Shown: positions 15,720 through 23,535 of the stretch, in pieces | Layout of the letters: the number at the start of each line of letters is the position of its first letter | Position numbering within the stretch: the stretch's first letter is position 1 | From: an uncultured Bacilli bacterium | Lineage (GTDB): Bacteria > Bacillota_I > Bacilli_A > RF39 > UBA660 | Length of the DNA stretch: 23,561 nucleotides | Assembly (NCBI GenBank): GCA_934163035.1 | Contig: CAKPJX010000015.1 | Location: 1 to 23,561 of the forward strand | Direction of reading: 5' to 3' | Translations under genes and position numbers: made by a program | The notes under the pieces: generated by a model | What the model was told of the DNA's origin: nothing | The model's input: only the letters and a program-made list of their open reading frames with translations | Database searches by the model: none

Positions 15720-17318
15720 CTACACATTAAGCCTTTTATAAGCCTTTACTCCAAACTTCATAAGTACAAAGTATAAACAAATTACTAAAACTAATAGAAT
15801 TGATAAATGAATTAACATAAGTAAATTAATATCTAAATACTTACTAAAATAAACAATCCCCAACATACTAAGTATAAAAACTGCTATTCCAATAAACACA
15901 GATATCATAGAACTCATACTCTGTTTTACAACCTCAGTATCATTACTAGCATTAAGTTTAGGATAAATTAAATTAACAATTAATCCAACTAATCCTGAGA
16001 ATAAAATCATTAATAAACTTAGATTAAAAATTATAAACATATATAATAAACTAGGTCTAAATTTAATAAAAAATATTAGTTCACTAATTAATATAAATGG
16101 TAACTCTATAACAAAAGGATATAAAATTTTAGATCTTAAAATAGTCTTTTCACTAACAGGTAGACTCTTAGTTATATTTATAGTTGCACCTTCTAAAGAT
16201 ATACAAGAAGAAGTAATAGAAGTCATTGATGTTGAGAATAAAATAAGACCATAATAAAGCAAAAATGTAGATACATTAGAATCAAGATTATAACTAGACA
16301 ACATACTTGTAACAGCTGAATTACCATTAACACATAAAGCTATTGATAAGACCACTAATAACAATAATCCAAATGAAGTATTAAACATATAAACTGGTGA
16401 AGAAAAATATCTATTCATCTCTTTTCTAACAAGAGCCATAATTTTACTTCTTTTAATAAAAGTATTATGAGTATTCTCCCTTATTGAACTACCGTCTGAA
16501 TTAACAATTATCTTAAAATAAAACTTAGATCCAATAAATATAAATAATATAAAAGGTAATATATTAACTAAAATAAGTTTTATTAGATCGAAAATATTAA
16601 ACTTATTAACTAAATTTATATAAAGACCAATAGGATAATATACCCTAGTAAGAAAATCATTTATACTATTTGCTTTAACTGCAATATCTTTAATAAAATT
16701 CTCAATATTAGAACTTAAGAAAAACACTCCTAAAAATATAATAGATGTAAGTACTGTTTGTATTATTTTTTTAAATCTTGATTTGCTAGAAAATAGTTTT
16801 ACTAAATACCCCAAAATACTAGAAGCAATTATTGGTATCATTGGTACCAATAATGTCATAATTAATGATACTATATAAAAGATTACCCCAGGTCTTTCAA
16901 AGTATATGTATATAACAAAAGCTGGTAATAAAAACATTAGATTATATATATATTGAAATAATAATAATTTAAATATCCTAACAAAAAGAATTTTACTTCT
17001 AGAAATAGGTAATGAAAATAATAAGTCATTATCCCTAGCCTCAAATAATATTCCTTGTGACTTATATATACCTTGCATAAAAGCCAAAATAGAAACAATA
17101 AAGATAAACATAGTAAGCATAATATATGTAAGATGAACTTTAGAAAGTTCATCAGCAATCATATAAGCATAAACACCTAATGATAGGCAAACTATTATAA
17201 AAAGGCATACTGGAAAAATAATTTTTTTAAGTTTACTAGAATTAGCCTTAGTCCCATATTTAAACATATTCATGTCTTGACTTAAGGCCGCTCTTAAAAG
17301 TGATAATGTCCTTTTCAT
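15720..17318 (-). CDS. Large ABC exporter permease
   Basis: A 532-aa protein; its ATG at 17318 overlaps the ATPase stop by one base (TAATG). About 11-12 TM helices form two similar halves. The first half carries a cytoplasmic ARDNDLLFSLPISRSKI segment and the second the matching SLEGATINITKSLPVSEKTI segment, the coupling-helix region of this exporter family (PF16949-like 'putative ABC exporter'). It pairs with the ATPase at 17318-18028. The substrate is unknown; regulation by the TetR at the head of the operon suggests a small, possibly toxic molecule, but this is inference. Confidence 0.85.
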   Translation of the reverse strand: MKRTLSLLRAALSQDMNMFKYGTKANSSKLKKIIFPVCLFIIVCLSLGVYAYMIADELSKVHLTYIMLTMFIFIVSILAFMQGIYKSQGILFEARDNDLLFSLPISRSKILFVRIFKLLLFQYIYNLMFLLPAFVIYIYFERPGVIFYIVSLIMTLLVPMIPIIASSILGYLVKLFSSKSRFKKIIQTVLTSIIFLGVFFLSSNIENFIKDIAVKANSINDFLTRVYYPIGLYINLVNKFNIFDLIKLILVNILPFILFIFIGSKFYFKIIVNSDGSSIRENTHNTFIKRSKIMALVRKEMNRYFSSPVYMFNTSFGLLLLVVLSIALCVNGNSAVTSMLSSYNLDSNVSTFLLYYGLILFSTSMTSITSSCISLEGATINITKSLPVSEKTILRSKILYPFVIELPFILISELIFFIKFRPSLLYMFIIFNLSLLMILFSGLVGLIVNLIYPKLNASNDTEVVKQSMSSMISVFIGIAVFILSMLGIVYFSKYLDINLLMLIHLSILLVLVICLYFVLMKFGVKAYKRLNV

Positions 17319-18028
17319 TATTTATCACCCAATTCTAAGAATACTTCTTCTAGTGATTCATCACCTTTAATATCCTTCATTTTGCCCATCTTAACTATTT
17401 TACCATTCTTTATAATCGCAACTCTATCACATAACTTTTCTGCAACATCTAAAATGTGTGTAGAAAAGAATATTGTTTTACCATCTTTAGCCATTTTCTT
17501 CATCAATTCTTTCATATCATAAACAGCTTTTGGATCAAGACCTACAAAAGGTTCATCCATAACTAAAACCTTAGGATTATGAGAAAGTGCTGCTATTAAG
17601 GCAACTTTTTGTTTCATACCATGAGAAAAACTAGAAATATCATTATTCAACTTATTCTCCATCTCAAATATTTTAGCATATTTATTAACATTTTCTTTTC
17701 TATCTGAAGAACTAACATCATACATATCACATATAAAATTAATAAAATCAATAGCCTTCATATTTTCATAAAGATCTGGATTATCAGGAACATATGATAT
17801 ATCTAGTTTACACTCAATTGGCTTATCTTTAATAGATTTATGATTAATTAATATATCTCCCTCTTCAAAATCAAGTATCCCAACTAAAGACTTAATCATT
17901 GTTGTTTTACCTGCCCCATTATGCCCAATAAAAGCAAATATTTCACCATCATTAACAGTAAAGCTAACATCATTTAATGCTTTTTTTTCACCATTATAAG
18001 TCTTACTAACATTTTTAATCTCTATCAT
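17318..18028 (-). CDS. ABC exporter ATPase
   Basis: A 236-aa protein; ATG at 18028 after AAAGGAGATATAAAA. Walker A GHNGAGKT (35-42), a Q-loop region around ISYVPDNPDLYENM (a Pro in place of the usual Gln, as in several EcsA/YtrB-like ATPases), a signature with FSHGMKQKVAL instead of LSGGQ, Walker B KVLVMDEP, D-loop GLDPKA and the His of STHILD. No C-terminal extension. It is the partner of the large permease encoded next, with a one-base overlap. It is a different subfamily from the DrrA-like ATPase at 14289-15227, so the operon encodes two distinct exporters. Confidence 0.92.
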   Translation of the reverse strand: MIEIKNVSKTYNGEKKALNDVSFTVNDGEIFAFIGHNGAGKTTMIKSLVGILDFEEGDILINHKSIKDKPIECKLDISYVPDNPDLYENMKAIDFINFICDMYDVSSSDRKENVNKYAKIFEMENKLNNDISSFSHGMKQKVALIAALSHNPKVLVMDEPFVGLDPKAVYDMKELMKKMAKDGKTIFFSTHILDVAEKLCDRVAIIKNGKIVKMGKMKDIKGDESLEEVFLELGDK

Positions 18029-18053
18029 TTTTATATCTCCTTTTAAAATAATT

Positions 18054-18203
18054 TTATCTCTTATTAGAAAAACACAAAGAAAAAGTTCCTAAAAACATAA
18101 ATATAAATCCTTGTAAAACTCTTCCACTATTAAAGTAAATAAAAGAAATAACATACAATAAGCAAGATATGAAATTAAATAATATTGAATACATATTTTT
18201 CAT
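18054..18203 (-). CDS. 49-aa hydrophobic membrane protein in the exporter operon
   Basis: ATG at 18203 (preceded by GGGGATAAT) to TAA at 18056-18054. Two predicted TM helices, ILFNFISCLLYVISFIYF and GFIFMFLGTFSLCF, are joined by a short NSGR-type loop, and the protein ends in SNKR. It sits 43 nt after tetR and 25 nt before the ATPase start, on the same strand, so it is co-transcribed. I recognise no family; its size and place suggest a small subunit or modulator of the exporter at 15720-18028. It could instead be a leader of no function, but the clean frame, SD-like site and position argue for a gene. Confidence 0.65.
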   Translation of the reverse strand: MKNMYSILFNFISCLLYVISFIYFNSGRVLQGFIFMFLGTFSLCFSNKR

Positions 18204-18246
18204 ATTATCCCCATAATATTATATTCAAATTACTAACATAAATATA

Positions 18247-18828
18247 TTACTTCTTCATACTATCTTCATATAACATTAAAGCTTTAAATTCAATTGATAA
18301 TAATTCTCTAATTTCTTCTTCATTTAATTTAACTGCATTATTCGCAACTAATGTCGCAATACCATGAGAAAATATCCACATAACAGTATGAAAGCTTTTA
18401 ATATCTTTCTCATCTAAAGTAGTATTATTCTTAATAATTTGAAACACCTCATTAAAGCCTTCATCTTTACTTACAAATTCCTCTGGTAAATATTTAGATT
18501 CACTCATAAATAAAATTTGAAATAGTTTATTTTCACACTTTGCAAACTTAATATAATTAATACCAATTTGTTTATATTTAGGTACATCATCAATCATATC
18601 TTCAATTAAGAATTTATAAAAATACTTTTCTATTTTTTTATATAATTCTGAATTTAATTCATCAACATTCTTAAATTGATAATAAATAGGTCTTATTGAA
18701 CAATTCATTCTTCTAGCAATTTCTCTATTACTTACCCCTTCTAATCCATTCTCTCTAACAATATCAAATGCCACATTTAAAATCATATCTTTAGTAATTT
18801 TAGTAACTGTCGGTATATATATCACCAC
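18247..18828 (-). CDS. TetR-family repressor with WHG-type C-terminal domain
   Basis: 193 aa if started at the GTG at 18828. The DNA-binding HTH lies at ~15-62 (ILNVAFDIVRENGLEGVSNR, RRMNCSIRPIYYQFKNVDEL). The ligand/dimer domain ends with the MWIFSHGIATL motif characteristic of TetR_C WHG regulators. Start choice is open: the GTG lacks a good SD, whereas GGTGA sits 5 nt before an ATA at 18816, exactly where an ATG occurs behind GGTGA in other genes here, so an AUA start (protein PTVTKITKDM...) is possible. The first gene of the nine-gene operon; the 34-bp palindrome at 18834-18867 directly upstream is its likely operator. Expected role: ligand-relieved repression of itself and the exporters. 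Confidence 0.9.
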   Translation of the reverse strand: MVIYIPTVTKITKDMILNVAFDIVRENGLEGVSNREIARRMNCSIRPIYYQFKNVDELNSELYKKIEKYFYKFLIEDMIDDVPKYKQIGINYIKFAKCENKLFQILFMSESKYLPEEFVSKDEGFNEVFQIIKNNTTLDEKDIKSFHTVMWIFSHGIATLVANNAVKLNEEEIRELLSIEFKALMLYEDSMKK

Positions 18829-18833
18829 TCTTC

Positions 18834-18867
18834 TACAAATATTGTATCATGTGATACAATATTTGTA
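18834..18867. promoter_or_regulatory. 34-bp perfect palindrome, probable TetR operator
   Basis: The arms TACAAATATTGTATCA (18834-18849) and TGATACAATATTTGTA (18852-18867) are perfect inverted repeats around a 2-bp centre. It lies 6 nt upstream of the tetR GTG, in its promoter/leader. TetR-family proteins bind such symmetric sites next to their own genes. No second full copy was seen in the window. Confidence 0.75.
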
Positions 18868-18878
18868 TAGATAAAACC

Positions 18879-18910
18879 AAAAAATTTAAGACGAGTAATC
18901 ATCATCTTAA
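18879..18910 (-). terminator. Second hairpin terminator behind the HdeD-like gene
   Basis: A 9-bp stem with one G-U pair (18902-18910 with 18886-18894) is followed on the minus strand by A and six T. It lies just downstream of a stronger terminator at 18919-18952, giving a tandem arrangement that insulates the TetR operon. Confidence 0.6.
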
Positions 18911-18918
18911 GGAAATAC

Positions 18919-18952
18919 AAAAAAGGATCTATTTATTACTTTAGATCCTTTT
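18919..18952 (-). terminator. Terminator of the HdeD-like gene
   Basis: AAAAGGATCTA (18921-18931) pairs perfectly with TAGATCCTTTT (18942-18952); the minus-strand stem is followed by TTTTTT. The stop codon of the HdeD-like gene lies in the loop. Confidence 0.8.
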
Positions 18953-19496
18953 CTAATGCTTTTACTATTGTATTTATATTTTTCTTAAATATAAATATAT
19001 CTATTATACTTGATATTGAATAAATAATTATCATTATACCTAAAGAAGCTGTTAGTGCTATAGTACCAATCTGTGGATTAATTATAATTATCAAACCACA
19101 AACAATAGATACAATTGAACAAATAGATATAGATAACCAACTATCATATCCACAAGACTTAAGAAGTAAAGATATTCTTAAATCCATAGTTGATTTTACA
19201 ATCATTACCATACCAGCAACTATAGGAAACAATATCTTCATAAATTCCGGTCTTAATAATAAAACAATTCCAAGTAATAACTCAATAATTCCTAAAGTTA
19301 AAAAATTAAATACTAATAAGCTATTTTCTTTTTCAACTATAAAATATACACCATTCACAATTAAAGTAATTGCTAAAACATAAGTAATCGTCTCAAAAGA
19401 CACTTCCGGAAATACCATAAATATAAATCCTATTATTAACATTAATATAGATATTATAATTGATGAATATAAAAATTTATTTAATCTACTAAGCAT
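18936..19496 (-). CDS. HdeD/DUF308-like membrane protein
   Basis: 186 aa from the ATG at 19496 (GAGGAGGATAATT upstream); the longer frame from 19553 would start upstream of the promoter-like TATAAT and is rejected. About six TM helices in three hairpin pairs, each with the small-residue pattern of DUF308/HdeD (IIISILMLIIGFIFMVFPEVS, ITLIVNGVYFIVE, LGIIELLLGIVLLLRPEF, IIIINPQIGTIALTASLG). HdeD of enteric bacteria is linked to acid resistance; the role of Firmicute homologues is not established. It is transcribed alone from a good promoter (TTAACT-17-TATAAT) and ended by two terminators. Confidence 0.85.
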   Translation of the reverse strand: MLSRLNKFLYSSIIISILMLIIGFIFMVFPEVSFETITYVLAITLIVNGVYFIVEKENSLLVFNFLTLGIIELLLGIVLLLRPEFMKILFPIVAGMVMIVKSTMDLRISLLLKSCGYDSWLSISICSIVSIVCGLIIIINPQIGTIALTASLGIMIIIYSISSIIDIFIFKKNINTIVKALEKDLK

Positions 19497-19518
19497 AATT
19501 ATCCTCCTCATATTAAGC

Positions 19519-19547
19519 ATTATATCATTGACATAATTAGAAGTTAA
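19519..19547 (-). promoter_or_regulatory. SigA-type promoter of the HdeD-like gene
   Basis: TTAACT (19547-19542), 17 nt, TATAAT (19524-19519) on the minus strand, ending 22 nt before the ATG at 19496. Unlike the box-type promoters it has a usable -35. Confidence 0.65.
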
Positions 19548-19588
19548 CGACACTTTAAAAATTATGTTGGTTAATTTTATTATGAACG

Positions 19589-19613
19589 AAAAAAGAGATA
19601 AATATTTATCCCT
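19589..19613 (-). terminator. Terminator of the NPETGDN surface protein gene
   Basis: An 8-bp stem with one G-U (GGGATAAA / TTTATCTC, 19605-19612 with 19595-19602) is followed by TTTTTT on the minus strand; it overlaps the stop codon. Confidence 0.75.
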
Positions 19614-21066
19614 AATTTATTTTTTTCTTTTTAATATATAATAAGCAACCAACTATCCCAACTAATGAAATAACTCCAATAGAAACATATAGTACTATAT
19701 TATCACCAGTCTCTGGGTTTACAACCTCACTATTATTACTAATTGTCTCAGTTAATATATATGTACTAAAATGATCTGTTTCAAACGTTGCAAAACCATC
19801 TTCAATTACAACATTATGTTCTTCTTTTTCATCATTTGAATTAATATAATAAACAGTTAATTTCTTACCTTCATATTCTTCTGGAACCGGTATTCTAACC
19901 AAGAACTTATCCTCAAGTTTCTCAATAAATGCTCCCTTACCATCAGAATATAGTTTAATATCAAAAGCCTTATAATTATCAGTTCCCAATATAAACTTAA
20001 TTTTATCACTTATGATAGGACTAACAATTAATGAAGTATCTAAAGGAACTAGTGAACTATCTGATGTAATTTTAATATTTGTATCAACGTCAAGTCCTAA
20101 ATATGTAGGTACAACTAATTGTTCCTTAGTACCTTTCATAATATAGAATTTATAAGTCTTCCCCTTAACAGTAACATTATAATAATTACCATCAGTATCA
20201 TTAACATCAACCATTGTATCAAGAGCATCTTGATATAAATTGGCAAGTGATGATAATAGTCCACCATATTCTACCTTAACTTCATCATTACCTAAGTACT
20301 CATTAATTCTTTCTTGAGCAGCCCTAATATAATCTTCCTTTGTATCAGGCGTACTTTGAGGAATATATATTACTCTTCTAAAATATAAACCTTGTGTCTT
20401 ATAACCATAAATAGCACCATTATAATATACAGTCATTGGACCAAATGCATTCTCATACATAATATCAATATCTTGTATTCCGGCTCTAACATCAAGATCA
20501 AAAGATATATTTCCACCATCGGACAATTTTATAAGATCAGATGAATATTTTACGGCTCTACCAGAAGCTCCATAGTTCCATAATTCTGATTTACTACTGG
20601 TCATATAATAATTTATTAAACCCATATCAGTAACTTGATAATATTGATTTTGCGTTGAACCCATATCATCAAAATTCTTCATTTTAGACATAAATTTTGT
20701 AACATAATTACTCTTTTCAGGTTCAATATATTTTACAACAATATCATATTCCTTATTAAATTTATTGCTCTCCTCACCATCACGTTCAATATGAAGTTTG
20801 CAATTTATAAAATCATTATCTAAACAATATGAATATGCAATATAACCATCTTCATCTAAAAGTTTTCTAGCAGCAGCAGTTAAATATGCCTCCGCAGCAG
20901 CACTATCAGTTGGCTTAACTGACTTTACTACAAAATTCTTACCATCAGGAACTACTTTCTTATATAGATTCTCTTCTTCTGCCGAACTAAGTGCATTAAC
21001 ACTTAATACCCCTAAAAACAAGAAAGTAATAAATGTAAAGGAAAAACATTTTATTATTTTCTTCAT
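19612..21066 (-). CDS. Secreted surface protein with NPETGDN sortase-type tail
   Basis: A 484-aa protein; ATG at 21066 behind GAGAGGTGATACG. Signal peptide at ~1-25 (MKKIIKCFSF, hydrophobic core, VNA). The body (~26-440) is a mixed, hydrophilic ectodomain with no family I recognise. Before the C-terminus comes a small beta domain ending FATFETDHFSTYILTE, a motif common in gut Firmicute surface proteins. Then NPETGDNI, a hydrophobic helix (~20 residues) and KKKK, a complete sorting signal in which the usual LPxTG is replaced by NPxTG. The tail is nearly the same as that of the beta-helix protein at 4919-6295. It is probably wall-anchored by a non-class-A sortase encoded elsewhere. Its promoter lacks the shared box. 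Confidence 0.82.
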   Translation of the reverse strand: MKKIIKCFSFTFITFLFLGVLSVNALSSAEEENLYKKVVPDGKNFVVKSVKPTDSAAAEAYLTAAARKLLDEDGYIAYSYCLDNDFINCKLHIERDGEESNKFNKEYDIVVKYIEPEKSNYVTKFMSKMKNFDDMGSTQNQYYQVTDMGLINYYMTSSKSELWNYGASGRAVKYSSDLIKLSDGGNISFDLDVRAGIQDIDIMYENAFGPMTVYYNGAIYGYKTQGLYFRRVIYIPQSTPDTKEDYIRAAQERINEYLGNDEVKVEYGGLLSSLANLYQDALDTMVDVNDTDGNYYNVTVKGKTYKFYIMKGTKEQLVVPTYLGLDVDTNIKITSDSSLVPLDTSLIVSPIISDKIKFILGTDNYKAFDIKLYSDGKGAFIEKLEDKFLVRIPVPEEYEGKKLTVYYINSNDEKEEHNVVIEDGFATFETDHFSTYILTETISNNSEVVNPETGDNIVLYVSIGVISLVGIVGCLLYIKKKKIN

Positions 21067-21092
21067 CGTATCACCTCTCCTAGTATAAAGAT

Positions 21093-21122
21093 ATCATATT
21101 TTTACTTACTTGAACAGTCCAA
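21093..21122 (-). promoter_or_regulatory. Promoter of the NPETGDN surface protein gene
   Basis: TTGGAC (21122-21117), 18 nt, TATGAT (21098-21093) on the minus strand, 26 nt before the ATG. Confidence 0.5.
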
Positions 21123-21130
21123 ATTTCAAA

Positions 21131-22453
21131 CTATTTATCATCAATTGAGTTTAAAATTGTTTCTCTGTAATCCTCACATTCACTTAAAGCACTATCATCA
21201 TCAATTTCATAACTAAATAAATAAACTTTTTTACCTTTCATAGTAGCATAAAAATACTTAATACCATTTGAACTTTTATAAAAAAACCAAGTCCAATCAA
21301 TATTATTAATAGTAGATTTATTACCACTAATAGGTGATTCTATTTCATACGTAGTACTATAATAATCAATCATTTTAGAAATTAATTGATTAGAATCAGA
21401 ATATCCTAAAACAGAACCAAATTTAAGTCTACAGCTACCAAATATATCACCATCAGTATAATACTTATAATAATAATTATAAGATGATGATTCATTAACA
21501 AACACATCAGGAACTAGTATTGAAAATTCATCTTTTATAACTACACCTGGATCATAAGATATAAATCCACGATAATCCTCATCCATATGTTTATTATCAC
21601 TATTTTTATCCTTATCCTTGTCACTATCTTTATTAAAGAATATTTTATTTATATTTTCCATTAAAGTAGAATCTGGTCCACCAATTACAAATAGAATAGC
21701 TAAACAACAAACAACAGCTATCAAAGTTATAGAAATTACTCCTCTAATACTAGTTCCACCATTCGAACTACAAATATCTCTTATTTCCTGATAGTGCATA
21801 TTAATATTTTTTTGTTTAATTTTTCTAATTTTTCGTCTAGCAGAAAATATATAAAATTTATTAACAGTAAACCCAACCAAAATAGCTAGAACAATATAAA
21901 CAATAAAAACTACAATAGGCTTTTTTATAAAAACAAAATCAGCTATTACTATTGCTAATACAATTAATGAATAACTATACATCTTTCTATAAAGTGCATA
22001 AAGCATGGTAAAAAGAAAACCAAAAATATTAAATGGTAAAAGAATCTTCTCATAGCTTTTGCCAATATAAGCTTTTAACAATTCCTGATCACTAGCAGAA
22101 TCATTATCATCTGTAAAATCATCATTGATAACATTGTTTGCTAGATAATCATCCATATAATCATCATCACTACTATAATCATCATCATTACCATAGTCAT
22201 CATCATTGCCATAATAAATATCATCATTATAATTAGTAATATCACTATTAGAGTCATCAACTGTATCATTATTATTTATTATATTATTTATATCACCAAC
22301 TAATTGTATTTCTTTGTCTAGAGGCTCACTAACAAAATTTTCCGATTGAGAAGAATCATTCTCAATATCACTTAAAATCTTACTCTTTAAACTTTGAAAT
22401 GAATTATTATTATTTTTCGAACTATTACCTGAAGACTTTTTAGATCTATTCAT
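21131..22453 (-). CDS. Acidic multi-TM protein with extracytoplasmic C-terminal domain (DUF2628-like)
   Basis: A 440-aa protein; ATG at 22453 with AGGAGG and 6-nt spacing. Residues ~1-125 are a disordered Ser/Asn then Asp-rich cytoplasmic tail, including three near-identical six-residue units (Y-G/S-N/S-D-D-D) coded by an 18-nt tandem repeat. Residues ~127-205 (AYIGKSYEKILLPFNIFGFL, FTMLYALYRKMYSYSLIVLA) with three to four TM helices resemble DUF2628-like proteins. A basic loop and one more TM helix (ISITLIAVVCCLAILFVIGG, ~238-258) precede an outside domain of ~160 residues without a recognised fold. Probably an envelope protein; no function can be assigned. It has its own promoter, and no clear terminator follows. 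Confidence 0.75.
   Translation of the reverse strand: MNRSKKSSGNSSKNNNNSFQSLKSKILSDIENDSSQSENFVSEPLDKEIQLVGDINNIINNNDTVDDSNSDITNYNDDIYYGNDDDYGNDDDYSSDDDYMDDYLANNVINDDFTDDNDSASDQELLKAYIGKSYEKILLPFNIFGFLFTMLYALYRKMYSYSLIVLAIVIADFVFIKKPIVVFIVYIVLAILVGFTVNKFYIFSARRKIRKIKQKNINMHYQEIRDICSSNGGTSIRGVISITLIAVVCCLAILFVIGGPDSTLMENINKIFFNKDSDKDKDKNSDNKHMDEDYRGFISYDPGVVIKDEFSILVPDVFVNESSSYNYYYKYYTDGDIFGSCRLKFGSVLGYSDSNQLISKMIDYYSTTYEIESPISGNKSTINNIDWTWFFYKSSNGIKYFYATMKGKKVYLFSYEIDDDSALSECEDYRETILNSIDDK
22160..22213. repeat. 18-nt tandem repeat (three units) inside the acidic protein gene
   Basis: Units 22196-22213, 22178-22195 and 22160-22177 read, on the minus strand, TAT-GGC/GGT/AGT-AAT/AGT and three Asp codons. 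Synonymous differences (GAC/GAT, GGC/GGT) show that the copies are not brand new. Confidence 0.8.
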
Positions 22454-22491
22454 TGTAAACCTCCTATCATTTCAATCATAACATCAAAGAA

Positions 22492-22520
22492 ATAATACCA
22501 TTAATTTCAATAAATAGCAA
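22492..22520 (-). promoter_or_regulatory. SigA-type promoter of the acidic membrane protein
   Basis: TTGCTA (22520-22515), 17 nt, TATTAT (22497-22492) on the minus strand, 38 nt before the ATG. Confidence 0.5.
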
Positions 22521-22610
22521 TATTTATACTAAACTACAGAGAAAAAGAGTAAAATTTCTTCGCAAATATTTTTGATATAATTACTGCATAATAAAAGGTG
22601 GTGTACAGTA

Positions 22611-23420
22611 ATGAATAGAAAAGAAAGAAGAAAATTAAGAAAAGATAAGGATTTAGTAAAAAAATTATATTCTATTATTGATAAATATCTTCCTAAATTA
22701 TTAGATACGCTTGGGAGTTTGACTGATACTAGAAATCAAAGTTACGTTACTTATAAAATGAAAACTATCTGTGTAACTAGACTATTTGGTCTTCTTTGTG
22801 GTTTAACCACTATGACTGATATTTCTTCTGATGACTTTAACTCTGATAATTGTATAAAAAACTTATCTAATATATGTAATCAAGATTTGGAAGAACTTCC
22901 TTATTGGGAAACTATCCAGGATGTATTTATGAAAATTAAAACAGATGAGTTAAGAAATATTCAAAAATATATTGTAAAAGCTTTAATTCGTTCTAAAATG
23001 TTCGACAAATATAGATTTAATGGTTGCTTTCAATTATTATTCGATGGTACTGGTTTATCTAATCATGATTATAATCTTAATAATAATTGCCTAATCAGAA
23101 AACATAGAGATGGTAAGATTTCATATTATAAATATGTTTTAGAATGTAAATTAATTGTTGGCAATATAGTTATTAGTTTGGATACCTAATTTATTGAAAA
23201 TGAAAAGATGTTAACTGATAAACAAAAACAAGATTGTGAAACTAATGCTTTTAAAAGAATGATTAAACGAATCAAAAAGAATTATCCTAAATATAAGTTC
23301 ATTATTACTTGTGATGATCTTTATGCTACTACTCCAATAATTAAATTATGTAAAAAATATAATTGGCATTATATTTTTCAAACATACTTTTTTAGATCTT
23401 TTTTTAATTTGCGGACCTAA
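22611..23420 (+). pseudogene. DDE-type transposase, nonsense-interrupted and truncated
   Basis: The frame starts at the ATG at 22611 (SD AAAGGTGGTG) and runs 192 codons to a TAA at 23187-23189. It continues in the same frame (FIENEKMLTDKQKQDCETNA) to 23420. The interrupted context SLDT-stop-FIENE suggests a Glu codon mutated to TAA. Recognisable transposase parts are the Lys/Arg-rich start, QLLFDGTGLSNHD (first catalytic Asp), KQDCETNAFKRMIKRIKK and ITCDDLYATTPIIKLCKKYN (second Asp). The part that would carry the catalytic Glu is missing: after WHYIF the reading turns into unrelated residues and stops. I judge it to be an inactive remnant of an IS element of an IS4-like DDE group; the exact family is uncertain. 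Confidence 0.75.
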
Positions 23421-23434
23421 AAGTGGACCTAAAA
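23413..23434. repeat. Tandem GGACCTAAAAGT repeat at the end of the transposase remnant
   Basis: GGACCTAAAAGT (23413-23424) is followed at once by GGACCTAAAA (23425-23434). Just left of it, TTTGCGG is partly mirrored upstream of the transposase by TTCGCAAAT (~22558-22566), so this may mark the right end of the former IS element. The inverted match is only about 8 of 10 bases. Confidence 0.35.
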
Positions 23435-23468
23435 TTACTTAATAGTTCTAAAACCCTTTAATATAAAC

Positions 23469-23490
23469 AAAAATGAGAGCTTTCGCTCTC
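23469..23490 (-). terminator. Terminator hairpin with GAAA tetraloop
   Basis: GAGAGC (23475-23480) / GCTCTC (23485-23490) closes a GAAA loop on the minus strand and is followed by A and TTTTT. It presumably serves a minus-strand gene beyond the right edge. Confidence 0.65.
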
Positions 23491-23509
23491 TTCAGGGGGC
23501 TATTATATT

Positions 23510-23535
23510 AAAAAAGAGGATTGTTTAAAATCCCC
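23510..23535 (-). terminator. Second terminator near the right edge
   Basis: GGGGATT / AATCCTC on the minus strand (23529-23535 with 23516-23522, one G-U pair) is followed by TTTTTT. A minus-strand frame is open from the right edge through this hairpin to a TAA at about 23510, so the end of a gene coming from the right may overlap it; 17 codons are too few to be sure. Confidence 0.65.
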
